From Candidatus Jordarchaeales archaeon (lineage in GTDB: Archaea; Asgardarchaeota; Jordiarchaeia; Jordiarchaeales; Freyrarchaeaceae), in assembly GCA_038889235.1 (NCBI GenBank), contig JAWAHN010000001.1, forward strand, positions 186,001 through 250,000: a stretch of 64,000 bases of DNA, read 5' to 3'. The notes below the pieces were generated by a model. That model was not told the origin of the DNA. It saw only the letters and a list, made by a program, of their open reading frames with translations, and did not search any database. Numbering within the stretch: the first letter of the stretch is position 1; each line of letters starts with the position of its first letter. This document shows, one piece after another, positions 35,619-45,302 of this stretch. The position numbers and the translations under genes were made by a program.

Positions 35619-36776
35619 TTGGAGGTGCTCTTAGCCCACGTTTCAGACACGCACCTAGGTTATAAGCAGTACAACCTTGATGAGAGAGAAGACGACTTTA
35701 ACAAGGTTTTCGAGGAGTTTGTTGACAAGGTCCTAGAAGACCACGTTAAGGTAGTGGTGCACTCTGGAGACATGTTCGACTCCTTTAGACCAACGATTAA
35801 AGCACTGTACACTGCTAAGGAGCAGCTGAAAAGACTGAAAGACAAGAATGTTAAAGTTTTCACGGTTCTCGGCGACCATGACTTTCCGAAGAGAAGAGGA
35901 ATGCCTCCTCACAAGCTTTTCGACGACTCGCTAACTCTCCTAGGCGTCGAAGAGAGGGGCAGGGGTGTTAGGAGGGGGTGTATCGTCGAGAGCGACGGGA
36001 AGGAAGTCTACGTAGGCGGTGTAGTGAACATGACGAGAAGGTACAGGGATGTCTTGTTGAGCGAGTTAAACAGGGTTGTTGAGGAGGCTAGAAAGTACTG
36101 GAGGAGTGTAGTGGTTATGCACCAAGCGGTGAACGTGTACATGGACTACGATTTCCAGCTCTCTGTGAACGAAATACCGACTGGGATCAGTTATTACGCC
36201 ATGGGGCATTTCCACAACAGAAGGAAGATGACGATCGGTGACGGAGTTTTAGCTTATGCTGGGTCCACGGAGATAACGAGGAGAGATGAGATAGATGAGT
36301 GGAAGAGAAACGGAAAGGGGTTCTACCTCATCGACGTCAGCAGTGACATCCCGGAGGTCCAGCCTGTTGAGCTTAGCGTCAGACCGCAGGCAGAAGTCAC
36401 TATAAAGTACGAGCGGCTAAGGGAGGAAGCGGAGGAAGCTGTTAGGGCTTTTAAAGGAGGGGTGAAGCCCATACTACACGTTAAAGTGACTGGGGCAAAC
36501 ATTGACAGGCGAGCAGCTCTAGACATCCTCGAAAAAGTTTTCTCCCACGACAAGGTGCTCCACTGGAGACCTGAGTTTGAGGACGAGACCGTAAGGGAAC
36601 TGGTGGGGTCGAGCTGGAGGACGTTATCGCACAAGGAGCTCTTAGGAGAGCTTTTGGGAGGTGACCTTGCAGAGTTTGCCTGGGAACTCTTCAACATCCT
36701 TAAGGGTGGTGGAAAGGAGGACTTAGAGGAAGCTAAAAAGCTTGTTGAGAGGTTCTTCGAGGAGGGCTCATGGTGA
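35619..36776 (+). CDS. mre11: Mre11 nuclease
   Basis: 385 residues. The metallophosphoesterase motifs appear in order: AHVSDTHLGYKQ (residues about 6-17), VVHSGDMFDSF, TVLGDHDFPKR (GDHD), VVVMHQAVN, and MGHFHNRR (GHxH). A C-terminal helical region beyond about 320 would bind the Rad50 coil. With Rad50 it processes DNA double-strand ends using Mn. Start is TTG 35619 behind AGAGGTGG, ten bases after herA ends. Its last bases overlap the rad50 start by seven. Confidence 0.92.
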   Translation: MEVLLAHVSDTHLGYKQYNLDEREDDFNKVFEEFVDKVLEDHVKVVVHSGDMFDSFRPTIKALYTAKEQLKRLKDKNVKVFTVLGDHDFPKRRGMPPHKLFDDSLTLLGVEERGRGVRRGCIVESDGKEVYVGGVVNMTRRYRDVLLSELNRVVEEARKYWRSVVVMHQAVNVYMDYDFQLSVNEIPTGISYYAMGHFHNRRKMTIGDGVLAYAGSTEITRRDEIDEWKRNGKGFYLIDVSSDIPEVQPVELSVRPQAEVTIKYERLREEAEEAVRAFKGGVKPILHVKVTGANIDRRAALDILEKVFSHDKVLHWRPEFEDETVRELVGSSWRTLSHKELLGELLGGDLAEFAWELFNILKGGGKEDLEEAKKLVERFFEEGSW

Positions 36777-39193
36777 TAATTGAAGAGCTTGAGCTCGAGA
36801 ACTTCGTATCTCACAAGAAGACCAAGGTGAAGTTTGACTTAGGAGTTACATTGATAGTTGGGCCGAACGGTGCAGGGAAAACGAGCATACTTGATGGTAT
36901 AAGTTTCGCCCTTTTTAAGCTCCACTCTAGGGGGAAAGATGAGAACATTGTCAACAAGAGAGCGAGACACGCAAAGGTCAGCCTTAAGTTTTCTGTGCCG
37001 GGGAGAGGAAGGTACATCGCTGAGTGGGACATAGAGAGAAAGAAGGAAGGGTGCAACGTGAAGGGGGTTGTTTACGAGGTAACTGACGGGGGGCGAAAGC
37101 CTATTACTAGGGAGGCTGGGTCGAAAACACTACTTCCGGAAATAGCGAGGATAGTGGGGATAGAGAAGGAGACCTTCGAAAGCTCGATATACGTTCGTCA
37201 AGGTGAAATAGAGAAACTTGTCACCGAAAAACCCGCTGAAAGGAAGAAGCTCATATCCAAGCTTCTTGGAATAGAAGACTTCGAGCAAGCATGGAGGGTA
37301 ATGGAAGAGATAGTGAGAGAATACAGGGAGAAACTTGCGAAACTTAGAGGAATGTTGGAGGAGAAGGAAAGAGTCTCCCGAGAACTTGAGGAGGTAAGGG
37401 AAAAGGTTGCTAGGGTGAGGGAGAGAATAGGAGAGGTGAGGGAGATTGTCAGAAAGCTCAAGGAGGAGAAGGAGAAAGCTGAGGAGAAGCTGAGGAAGAT
37501 TGAGGACGTTAAGAGGAGGTTCGATGGGCTGAGGATAAGGCTTGCTGAGGCTAAGGCGGATCTAAAAGACAAGGAGAGCAAGGTTGATTCCATAAAGGAG
37601 AAACTTGAGAAACTCGAGACGCTGAAGAGCAAGATTGAGAGAAGTAAGGCCGGTTACGAGAGGTACTCTGAACTCGAGAAGGAAATTGAGAGGATCGAAG
37701 AAGAAAAGAGGGATTATGAGGGGGCGAGGGATGCGGTTAAAATATGCGAAAAAGAGCTTGAAAATCGCAGGAAAAAGGAGAAGAGGCTCGAGGATAGTGT
37801 TAAGGATCTCATGGCAAGATGCGCTGGAATATTTGGCGCGGAGTTAAGCATGGAGGAGATTCCAGTTGCTAGCAAGAGAGAGAAAGAGAGAGTTGAAAGG
37901 GAGATCAAGGCTTTAAATGAAAGGCACAGTGAGCTCGTTGCATTGGCGGGCGAGCTTGACGGCAGAATGAAAGATGTTGAAGAAAAAATTAGGAAGCTTA
38001 AAGAAGCTGAAGCCAGGTGCCCCCTCTGTGGGAGGGAGCTGACAAAGGAGCACAAGGAAAAACTGCTTAGTGAGCTCACAGAGCTCGTCACGAGACTCGA
38101 AGAGGAGAAAAAGGTGGTTGAAAGAGAGATAGAGAAAGCTAAGAGAGAGCTCGAGGAAAAGTACGAGAAGAGGAGGAGCCTTGAGGGAGTTGATGTCGAG
38201 GCACAAAGTCTCAGATCAAGCTTAGACGAAGTACGAAGGGAGCGAGGTGAAATTGAGGCTAAGCTTGAAGAGGCCAAGGTAAAGCTTGAGAAACTCATTG
38301 AGCTGGAGAGAATGATTGAGGAAAAGGAGGCGGAAGCTGAAAAGTTCAAGGAAGACTATGATGTTTACATGGAAGCTAAAAGCCAGCTTAAATTGATTGG
38401 GGATGAAGAGGAGCTCATGGAAGCTTACAGAGTTGCTGTGAGCGATGTTGAGAAAGCTAGGATAGAGGTTTCGAACATCGAAAAAGAAATCGACGCTCTG
38501 GGCTACTCTGAGGAAGAATATAACAGGGTGAAAGGGGAAGTGGACGAAGTTGGTGCGAAACTAGAGGAGAAAAAAATGGAGCTTGCAAAGCTCGAGGGAG
38601 AGGAGAGACAGTTAAGTGACCGTGTGGAAAAGCTTGAGGAAAGGATTAGAGAGCTCAGGGAGAAGGAGGCTGAAGCTAAGAAGCTTGAGGCCTTCGTCAA
38701 CCTGCTTGAAAAAGTCAGAGGGGCTTATGGAAAGGATGGAATCCAGAAGCTTATAAGGTCCAGGGCTAAGCCGCTCATAGAAAAATATACGAAAGAGTAC
38801 CTCAACAGGTTTAACCTAGAGTACTCTGACGTTAAATTAGATGACGACTACGAGATAACAGTGATAGGTCCTTCTGGAAGTCAGAGCGTCGACGCTGTTA
38901 GTGGAGGCGAAAGGGTGGCGCTCGCCATAGCTCTCAGAATGGCTATAGCAAAAGTTATAGCGGAGGGTAAGGTGAGCACGATGATAATGGATGAACCAAC
39001 AGTTTTCCTAGATGAGGAGAGGAGAAGGGAGCTCATAGAGATTCTCAAGAAAGCTTTCAAAGAGGAAGCGAAAATTATACCCCAACTGATAATAGTGAGC
39101 CATGACAGGGAGCTTGAAGACGCCGCAGACGTGGTCTACATGGTTACAAAGGAGGGGGGATGGTCTAAAGTGGAGCAGGTTGAGTGGACGTGA
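36770..39193 (+). CDS. rad50: Rad50 ABC-type ATPase with zinc hook
   Basis: 807 residues. Head: Walker A IVGPNGAGKTSILD (about 29-42) and Q-loop YVRQGEIEKL. Two long coiled-coil arms flank the zinc-hook CPLC (about residues 417-420, in EARCPLCGRELT). The returning arm leads to the C-terminal head with signature AVSGGERVALAIALRMA and Walker B TMIMDEPTVFLDEE. At about 800 residues it is typical of archaeal Rad50. It tethers and processes broken DNA with Mre11. Start is ATG 36770, overlapping mre11. It is the last gene of the resection operon. Confidence 0.93.
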   Translation: MVIIEELELENFVSHKKTKVKFDLGVTLIVGPNGAGKTSILDGISFALFKLHSRGKDENIVNKRARHAKVSLKFSVPGRGRYIAEWDIERKKEGCNVKGVVYEVTDGGRKPITREAGSKTLLPEIARIVGIEKETFESSIYVRQGEIEKLVTEKPAERKKLISKLLGIEDFEQAWRVMEEIVREYREKLAKLRGMLEEKERVSRELEEVREKVARVRERIGEVREIVRKLKEEKEKAEEKLRKIEDVKRRFDGLRIRLAEAKADLKDKESKVDSIKEKLEKLETLKSKIERSKAGYERYSELEKEIERIEEEKRDYEGARDAVKICEKELENRRKKEKRLEDSVKDLMARCAGIFGAELSMEEIPVASKREKERVEREIKALNERHSELVALAGELDGRMKDVEEKIRKLKEAEARCPLCGRELTKEHKEKLLSELTELVTRLEEEKKVVEREIEKAKRELEEKYEKRRSLEGVDVEAQSLRSSLDEVRRERGEIEAKLEEAKVKLEKLIELERMIEEKEAEAEKFKEDYDVYMEAKSQLKLIGDEEELMEAYRVAVSDVEKARIEVSNIEKEIDALGYSEEEYNRVKGEVDEVGAKLEEKKMELAKLEGEERQLSDRVEKLEERIRELREKEAEAKKLEAFVNLLEKVRGAYGKDGIQKLIRSRAKPLIEKYTKEYLNRFNLEYSDVKLDDDYEITVIGPSGSQSVDAVSGGERVALAIALRMAIAKVIAEGKVSTMIMDEPTVFLDEERRRELIEILKKAFKEEAKIIPQLIIVSHDRELEDAADVVYMVTKEGGWSKVEQVEWT

Positions 39194-39367
39194 AAAGAGT
39201 TGGTTCAGGGGGGCGTGGACTACATTTTCCCACGTAGAAAAGCGCACTGCCATCCATATGCTGGTGTTTCTGCGTGATGAAAGAGGTTTATTTTGGGAAG
39301 GTAAAGCGTTTAATTCCTACAACAAAATCTCTACTTTACATAAGAGAAGTGTCTAGGCGGGTTTGTG

Positions 39368-40411
39368 ATGATTAAGGCGTCCATGTCCAAGAAAGTGAAA
39401 GAAGCAGTTGAAAAGTATAGGGCTGGGAGGAAGAGGGAGGCGGTGCTCCAACTTATCTATCTTCTCGGCGACAGCGAGGAGAAAGTTAAGCTTGACGCCC
39501 TAGAAGCTTTGGGGGAAGTTGGCGACGCCGACGCTGTAACGGAAATTTCAAAGCTTGCCGGCGACGAGAAGGAGGAGGTTAGAATTAGGGTGGCGCAAGC
39601 TCTCGGTAAGATAGGCGGTCCGGCTTCTATGGAAACGCTCGAAAAGCTATTGGTTGACAAAAGTGGAGAGGTGAGACTTGCAGCCCTCAAATCTATTGTT
39701 AAAGTTTCCGGTGGAAGAAATGTGGAAGCACTGATTAAGGCTTTGAGCGACGATGACGAGAGGGTTAGGGGTGCAGCCATAGAGGCACTGGTGAAAGTTG
39801 CTCCGAAAAACCACGACAAGCTCATGGAACTTCTTAAAAGTGATGATTGGAGGGTCAGAGCTGGTGTTGCACGCGTCTTCGGGGAACTCGGAGAGACTAG
39901 GGTTAAGGATAAGCTGCTCGATCTACTAAATGACTGGAACTGGACGGTTAGAAAAGAAGCAGCAGAAGCTCTTGGAAAAATAGGTGGCGAAGAAGCGATA
40001 CCCTATTTGAGTAGAATGCTGGGGGAAAAGGAGCCGGAAGTCAGAGTGAGCGCCGTCAGGGCGCTGGCTGCAACAAGGTCCCCTAAGGCGAGGGAGGCTT
40101 TAGAGGAAGCCTTGAAAGACGAAGACGACAAAGTGCGTTTGTGGGCAGTTCTCGCTCTGGGTGAGATAGGGGACGAAGAGACTGAGGACGCATTGATTGG
40201 CACTCTAATGGATGAAGACGTGCAAGTTAAGGCTGCTGCGTTAAAGGCTTTGGCAAAAATTGGGGGAGTTAAGTCCGCTAAGGCAATAGAGCCGCTGCGC
40301 TTCCACCCAGATGAAAACGTCAGGACTGAAGCGGAGAGAGCTATCAAAATGATTGCGTTAAGACACAACATGACCGTTGAAGGATTGCTGAAGAAGGCTA
40401 GGGAATCGTAG
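39368..40411 (+). CDS. HEAT-repeat (PBS lyase-like) protein
   Basis: 347 residues made almost entirely of about ten 31-residue helical repeats with the pattern EVRxxAxxALGKIG: VKLDALEALGEVGDADAV, VRIRVAQALGKIGGPASM, VRLAALKSIVKVSGGRNV, VRGAAIEALVKVAP, VRAGVARVFGELGETRV, VRKEAAEALGKIGGEEAI, VRVSAVRALAATRSPKAR and VRLWAVLALGEIGDEETE. It should form a protein-binding solenoid; no catalytic residues are expected. ATG 39368 is preferred over GTG 39365. It follows rad50 after 174 bases, so it may be read separately. Partner unknown; in some relatives the family acts as a lyase or chaperone for phycobilins, which does not apply here. Confidence 0.85.
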   Translation: MIKASMSKKVKEAVEKYRAGRKREAVLQLIYLLGDSEEKVKLDALEALGEVGDADAVTEISKLAGDEKEEVRIRVAQALGKIGGPASMETLEKLLVDKSGEVRLAALKSIVKVSGGRNVEALIKALSDDDERVRGAAIEALVKVAPKNHDKLMELLKSDDWRVRAGVARVFGELGETRVKDKLLDLLNDWNWTVRKEAAEALGKIGGEEAIPYLSRMLGEKEPEVRVSAVRALAATRSPKAREALEEALKDEDDKVRLWAVLALGEIGDEETEDALIGTLMDEDVQVKAAALKALAKIGGVKSAKAIEPLRFHPDENVRTEAERAIKMIALRHNMTVEGLLKKARES

Positions 40412-40412
40412 C

Positions 40413-41318
40413 TTACGGCATCCTGCCGGCGTTTAGAAGCCCTAATTCATACATTTTTTCCTCAAGTTTTTTTAGCTGCTCCTTCGAAAGGCTTGGGAGG
40501 GGGTTCCTGACGTCGGGGTTTATCGGGCGCCCGGCGAGCTTCATCGCGTTTTTCAGTATGGATGGGATGAACTGTGCTGGAGCGATCGATAGAAGTTGCA
40601 AGAAGCTAACTACTCTTGGAAGGAGAGAGCGGGCTCTGGCTATATCGCCGGACCGGTACGCGTTGTACAGTTCGATGGCTGGTCTAGGGTCGATGTTCGT
40701 TGAGCCAAGTATCATTCCACTCGCCCCAGCCTCCATCGCAGCTTGAAGCGTGACCTCTGATCCGGGGAAAACCGAGAAATCCTTTGGAGCTAGTTCAAGT
40801 ATTTTCAAGGTATGCTGAGGGTCAACCACGGTGTCCTTAATGCCAACCACGTTGCCGACCTCTGCTAGGCGTACAACAGTTTCTGGACTAATGTTGAAGC
40901 CTGTGACCGTTGGGAAGTTGTAGATTAGCGTTGGAAGCCCAGTGGATTTGGCTAGAGACGCGTAGTACTCGTAAGCCATTGCGTCCGTTACGGGGAAATA
41001 AGGAAGGAGTATCGCTACTAATCCGTCCGCTCCGAGGCGCTCGGCAGCCTTAGCATAGTTAAGGGATACCCTGAAGCTAAAGTGGCCGACGCCCACTAGG
41101 ACGGGGACTCGCCCAGCTACTTCCTCCACGACGATTTCAATAATTTTGAGCTTCTCTTCGTCTGACAGGTAGGCGAACTCGCCGACGCTGCTCAAACAGA
41201 AGACACCGTGGACGCCGCACTCAACCAGGTAGTCGACGTGGGTTCTCAGAAAGGTCTCGTCAATTTCGCCTTCTCTGTTAAACGGGGTGATAAGCGGAGG
41301 AATAACCCCGTGAAGCAC
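40413..41318 (-). CDS. DHDPS/NanA-family class I aldolase
   Basis: About 301 residues from GTG 41318, five bases after GGTGG; a frame extending to 41381 has no such site. The (beta/alpha)8 barrel has HGVIPPLITPFN at its start, the catalytic tyrosine in LIYNFPTVTG and the Schiff-base lysine in VVGIKDTVVD. The usual GTTGE/GSTGE substrate loop is SSVGE, so true dihydrodipicolinate synthase is less likely than an aldolase acting on 2-oxo-acids such as 2-keto-3-deoxy sugars. No lysine genes lie nearby. It converges on the HEAT-repeat gene with only one base between them. Confidence 0.82.
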   Translation of the reverse strand: MLHGVIPPLITPFNREGEIDETFLRTHVDYLVECGVHGVFCLSSVGEFAYLSDEEKLKIIEIVVEEVAGRVPVLVGVGHFSFRVSLNYAKAAERLGADGLVAILLPYFPVTDAMAYEYYASLAKSTGLPTLIYNFPTVTGFNISPETVVRLAEVGNVVGIKDTVVDPQHTLKILELAPKDFSVFPGSEVTLQAAMEAGASGMILGSTNIDPRPAIELYNAYRSGDIARARSLLPRVVSFLQLLSIAPAQFIPSILKNAMKLAGRPINPDVRNPLPSLSKEQLKKLEEKMYELGLLNAGRMP

Positions 41319-41581
41319 ACTTACCACCAGTCGGATAGAAAGCGCGCCAGCAACTTTTTTATTTTTGTGCTCAGGACTCACGCCTACCGCTTCGAGTTTC
41401 TAAGTCGCCGGCGGGCGTCTAAGGGAGACAGAACCTACTTTTGCAATGGAAACTGTTTGACCTGCACTTTCGCTTGGCTGAGGTTCCGGCTTGTCGAGCT
41501 AGTTGATTTAAACACTTCCGAAACGTTTTACTGTGAAAACATGTTAAAGGTGGATTGTTCCACGTTGAGGAGGAGCTGTGC

Positions 41582-42616
41582 ATGTTTTACAGGGAAAGAT
41601 GTAATCTTTGTGGGGAGTGCCTTGAGAGGTGTCCTTACCTAGCGTACCCTAGGGAGAGAGCGAGGGAAGAGTTCAGGAGGCTTGTCGAGGGAAAGCCTAG
41701 CCCGGTTACATCTGAATGCATTACGTGTGCTGCTTGCAACACCTTTTGCCCTAATGGGGCAAACCCATTCGATCTCATAAACGAGAGACAGGAGGAGACT
41801 GGAAGTTTTCCCGCCACAGAGAGGGCTATAGGAGCAATGGTTATGGCGGCGCAAACGCCGTCACAAGTCGTGGAGGGTAAACGTGGAATGCCCATATTGA
41901 ACCTCTGTAGCGTCGACTTCATCCCTGGCGTGGTGGAGGGAAGGCTCTTCGATGGATTAACCGTCACAAAGGGGGGCGAGTACTTCTGTTACATAGGCTG
42001 GATACACCTCGGAAGGCCCAGCATGGTTAGAGGAAACGCCTGCAGGTTTGTGGAGAACTTGGCGAAAGTTGCGGGTAGCGTTGGAGCCAGAGAAGTGATA
42101 TGCTACCACGATGACTGCTATGTGATGCTAACCGTCAAGGCTGAAGAGTACGGGCTCTACGTACCCTTCAAGCCTGTTCACATCATAGAATACTTGCTGG
42201 ATTACGTGAAGAGACATGAAGACGAAGTTGAGAAGCTCGACATGAGGGTGGCCTATCAGCAGCCATGTGCCTCAAGGTACACCCTCTGGAAAGATAGGCT
42301 ACTTGACGAGCTCTTTGAGCGGATAGGAGTTGAGAGAGTTAAAAGAAAGTATGACAGGGTTAACGCGATCTGCTGTGGCGGACCTATGACTGGGATGTCC
42401 ACTGTGCCCAGGGAGAAAGTGGAGGAGTGGAAGATGAGGAATGTCCTTGACGCCAAGGAGAGCGGGGCGGAAGCCATGGTTTTCTTATGCCCGCTGTGCG
42501 CCTTAAACTTGAGAAGCAGGGCGAAGGCACAGGGAATAGAGCCGTTTATGCTGAGCAACCTAGTCCGCTTAGCTTTAGGCGAAAAGCTTACGCATGGAGG
42601 AGCCGGGAAAACGTGA
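41582..42616 (+). CDS. HdrD/GlpC-like Fe-S oxidoreductase subunit
   Basis: About 344 residues from ATG 41582, six bases after AGGAGGAG. Two 4Fe-4S motifs lie at the N terminus: RCNLCGECLERCP and ECITCAACNTFCPNG. Two CCG-type cysteine domains follow: a first with ICYHDDCYVM, and a second with VAYQQPCASRY, NAICCGGPMTGMS and MVFLCPLCALNL, which in heterodisulfide reductase HdrB/HdrD bind noncubane clusters. The first CCG domain looks incomplete. The protein is soluble and should pass electrons between a ferredoxin-type donor and a disulfide or flavin partner. No HdrA- or HdrE-type gene is adjacent, so the partner is unknown. Confidence 0.78.
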   Translation: MFYRERCNLCGECLERCPYLAYPRERAREEFRRLVEGKPSPVTSECITCAACNTFCPNGANPFDLINERQEETGSFPATERAIGAMVMAAQTPSQVVEGKRGMPILNLCSVDFIPGVVEGRLFDGLTVTKGGEYFCYIGWIHLGRPSMVRGNACRFVENLAKVAGSVGAREVICYHDDCYVMLTVKAEEYGLYVPFKPVHIIEYLLDYVKRHEDEVEKLDMRVAYQQPCASRYTLWKDRLLDELFERIGVERVKRKYDRVNAICCGGPMTGMSTVPREKVEEWKMRNVLDAKESGAEAMVFLCPLCALNLRSRAKAQGIEPFMLSNLVRLALGEKLTHGGAGKT

Positions 42617-42767
42617 AGGGGATTCCGTGTAGAAGTTAATTCACTTGACTTACCCGGGACCAGAAAAAAAGCTTTAGGAGCTTATGGTGTCTTTGTAGAC
42701 TCCTCGGTTCTCTGTAGGAGGAAATTTAAGAGCAAACAACGTCTCCCTATAATTTGAGGAGAGCTTT

Positions 42768-43928
42768 ATGGACACTCTTGCTAAGTTGAGGATTTTAGGG
42801 GCTGGCGCCAAGTTTGACAAGTGTTCTTCTTCTCCGTCAACAGGTAAGGTTAAGAGGGCGGCTGGCTCTTGCCCACTTGTCGGTCCGTGGATTTATCCTG
42901 CAGCCCTCCCCGATGGGGGTTGCATGAATCTTCTTAAGATACTTTACGGCAATATTTGTGTTCACGATTGTGGCTACTGCGCGTTTTCACGCTCAACCCG
43001 GGTGAGGAGGGTCAAGTTCAGCCCGGAGGAGTTTGCTAGGCTGTTCATGGAGCTGTACCGTGAAGGGTACGTTGAGGGGCTTTTCCTCTCGTCTAGCGTG
43101 TGCGGTGACAGCGACTCCACGATGAGTGAGATGATAGAGGCTGTCAGGATTATCAGGGAGAAGTACGGCTTTTCCGGTTACGTTCACCTGAAGGTTCTTC
43201 CAGGGGCATCATACTCTATGGTTAGGGAAGCGAGCATACTCGCGGATAGAGTCAGCGTTAACCTTGAGGCACCTAGCAGCGTTAGGCTTCAAGAGCTTTC
43301 CTCAACCAAGGACTTTGGAGTCGACTTGCTTAGGAGGCTCGAGTGGATTAGTGGACTGAAAAGGAGGGGGCTGCTTCCCTCGGGTCACTCAACGCAGTTC
43401 GTGGTAGGCGGTGGGGGGGAATCGGATTACGAGATTCTCAAAACAGTGGACTGGCTTTACAAGAAAATGAACCTTAGTAGGGCATACTACTCGGCTTTTA
43501 CCCCGATAAAGGGGACGCGTTTCGAGATAAAAGCGCAGGTTCCTAAAGTTAGGGAGCGCAGACTTTACCAGGCTGACTGGCTCCTCAGGTTTTACGGTTT
43601 TAAGTTGGGAGAATTGGTGTTCAACGACGACGGGAACCTGCCTTTGAACGTTGACCCGAAGCTTGCGTTCGCCGTCAATAACCCTCACCTATACCCTGTT
43701 GACGTTAACGATGCAAGCTACGTGGAGTTGCTGAAGGTTCCCGGAATAGGTCCTAGGCTGGCGAGAAGGATAGTAGACTTGAGAGAGAGGGAGGGGAAGA
43801 TTACGAGTATGGGGGAGCTGGCTAAACTGGGTGTTCCGCTTAGAAGGGCTGCCCCATTCATTGTAGTGGCTGGGAGAAGACAGCTGAAGCTGGATGAAGT
43901 ATATGAAAAGCCGTTCAGAACAGTTTAG
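42768..43928 (+). CDS. Radical SAM protein with C-terminal helix-hairpin-helix (putative DNA modification/repair)
   Basis: 386 residues. The radical SAM cluster is C-x3-C-x2-C in NICVHDCGYCAFSR (about 65-78), with a GGGGESDYEI segment later. The C-terminal VPGIGPRLARRIVDLRERE (about 325-343) is a helix-hairpin-helix typical of DNA contact. This matches the family annotated as putative DNA modification/repair radical SAM protein (COG4277-type), normally about 400 residues. In many genomes a uracil-DNA-glycosylase-like partner is adjacent; none is here. Start is ATG 42768 after GAGGAG. Biochemical reaction unknown. Confidence 0.85.
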   Translation: MDTLAKLRILGAGAKFDKCSSSPSTGKVKRAAGSCPLVGPWIYPAALPDGGCMNLLKILYGNICVHDCGYCAFSRSTRVRRVKFSPEEFARLFMELYREGYVEGLFLSSSVCGDSDSTMSEMIEAVRIIREKYGFSGYVHLKVLPGASYSMVREASILADRVSVNLEAPSSVRLQELSSTKDFGVDLLRRLEWISGLKRRGLLPSGHSTQFVVGGGGESDYEILKTVDWLYKKMNLSRAYYSAFTPIKGTRFEIKAQVPKVRERRLYQADWLLRFYGFKLGELVFNDDGNLPLNVDPKLAFAVNNPHLYPVDVNDASYVELLKVPGIGPRLARRIVDLREREGKITSMGELAKLGVPLRRAAPFIVVAGRRQLKLDEVYEKPFRTV

Positions 43929-44001
43929 GAAGATGGCTGAAGAGGGCGCACATACCGCTCCGTGAAGGAAGGGTGGCAGACTGCCTCCTGCTTCCAGAGT
44001 T

Positions 44002-44910
44002 TTACAGGGCTTTGAACTTTCCTTCTCGCTCCTCGATCAAACCCTTCTCTAGGAGAAGTTCTAGGTGTTTTTCGAGCATTATTCTTTCGCTGACCCTGAA
44101 GAGGTCTTTTGGTTCCGGGAAGCGCTTGTAGATTATAGCTAAGTCGGCTAGTTCGTCTAAGCTCATCCACCGCTCCTTAAGGATGCTAATTATTTGCCTC
44201 TCCCTTTCCTGCAACTTTGAGGCATATTCGTCGACGAGTTTCAGTATCTCGCTGCGTCCCTTCACGGGGTCCTTCCTGTGGCTTGTCACAGCTATTTCGG
44301 CATCAATCGACCGCAGTTTTTCCAGCGAGCAGATCGTTTCGGTGAGGCTTGAGTCGACCCCCCCGTACCATGGACCGAAAGGTGTTAGGTCGTAGTCTGA
44401 CATAAACAACACTTTCTCCTTAGGAAAGTAGAAGCAGCAGTGGCCGGCAGAGTGGCCGGGTGTGTGAATGACCTTCATTTTTGTGAAATCTAAGTCGAAC
44501 GTGTAACCATCCTCGAACTCTAGGTCGACTTTCGAGTCCTTCAAGTTGAGGAGGAGGCGGAGGAACTGCTCGCCTATCTTGGCCAGCTCGCTGTCCTTTG
44601 GGGTGAAATACCTGTTGTTTAACTCTGTTACGCTTCTGACGGCGGGCGCGTCTAGCCTATGGCAGCATATTTGTACGTCTTGGAAGAGGTGGTTCATCAA
44701 GATGTGGTCTTCGTGGCAGTGCGAGTTAACAACCGCCTCCACTTCAAACTTCTCCCTAAGCTCTTTCACCACTTGAGGAGAGAGCGAGAAACCCGTGTCG
44801 ACCAGTATAAAGCTTTCATCTCCAACTAGGAGTGAGTTCGAAGAAGGATATCTACCCCCTCTCTCTCCTCCGACGAGAATTATGCCCTCGGCGAGCTCTA
44901 CGGTTTCCAT
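44002..44910 (-). CDS. Metallo-beta-lactamase-fold hydrolase with C-terminal winged helix
   Basis: 302 residues. The MBL motif H-x-H-x-D-H is present as NSHCHEDHILMNH (about 62-74), with further ligands in HTPGHSAGHCCFYFP (about 140-154), an aspartate in FMSDYDLTPFG, and a late His in VTSHRKDPV. The last 80 residues (QIISILKERWMSLDELADLA and LEKHLELLLEKGLIEERE) form a winged helix, as in LACTB2-type endoribonucleases and related hydrolases. Zinc-dependent hydrolysis of a thioester, phosphodiester or lactone is possible. ATG 44910 overlaps the upstream gene stop (TAATG), so the pair is coupled. Confidence 0.83.
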   Translation of the reverse strand: METVELAEGIILVGGERGGRYPSSNSLLVGDESFILVDTGFSLSPQVVKELREKFEVEAVVNSHCHEDHILMNHLFQDVQICCHRLDAPAVRSVTELNNRYFTPKDSELAKIGEQFLRLLLNLKDSKVDLEFEDGYTFDLDFTKMKVIHTPGHSAGHCCFYFPKEKVLFMSDYDLTPFGPWYGGVDSSLTETICSLEKLRSIDAEIAVTSHRKDPVKGRSEILKLVDEYASKLQERERQIISILKERWMSLDELADLAIIYKRFPEPKDLFRVSERIMLEKHLELLLEKGLIEEREGKFKAL

Positions 44911-45278
44911 TAGAATCCATCCATAACCACTTTTGCGAAGTATTCTCCGTTTTCCATCAATCTCTTCACGTGTTCCCTATAAGTAAGGTTTGCGTATGAA
45001 AGTTTCCCCTCAGTCCACTTCTTGTAGTGGTTAGGGTTTAGCCTGGCTGAGATGAGGAGTAAGCGAACTTTTTTGAAGTTCTCTTCGAACTGCTTCCAGT
45101 TGCCCTTCTCAGCCCAGTAGGGGTCGTCGCGATAGTGGAAGTAGATGTACTCCATGTGCTCTATCATTTCAAACAGCTGGGTGAGCGTCATGGATTTCAA
45201 AACTTCGTCACTTATCGGCTTCTCGTAATCAATCACTAGGTCGTCCCATTCTATCCCGTAGACCGGCTTATCGCTCAA
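44910..45278 (-). CDS. Hypothetical protein coupled to the MBL-fold hydrolase
   Basis: 122 residues, soluble, rich in Tyr, Trp and charged residues (YGIEWDDLVIDYEKPISDEV, YIYFHYRDDPYWAEKGNW, ARLNPNHYKKWTEGKLSYAN). There is no signal peptide, membrane segment or recognised catalytic motif. The predicted fold is mostly helical. Its stop overlaps the ATG of the hydrolase gene and it begins 24 bases after the GNAT gene ends, so GNAT, this gene and the hydrolase form one unit. I do not recognise the family. Confidence 0.7.
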   Translation of the reverse strand: MSDKPVYGIEWDDLVIDYEKPISDEVLKSMTLTQLFEMIEHMEYIYFHYRDDPYWAEKGNWKQFEENFKKVRLLLISARLNPNHYKKWTEGKLSYANLTYREHVKRLMENGEYFAKVVMDGF

Positions 45279-45302
45279 AGCGACACCCCCAAAAAAGGGG
45301 AC

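Noticed and set aside
37198-38349. Minus-strand frames under rad50
   Set aside because: Antisense of Glu/Lys-rich coils. Rad50 motifs and the zinc hook are on the + strand.
42660-42720. Semi-palindrome GTCTTTGTAGAC upstream of the radical SAM gene as an operator
   Set aside because: Only four paired bases on each side with a non-paired centre; too weak to call.
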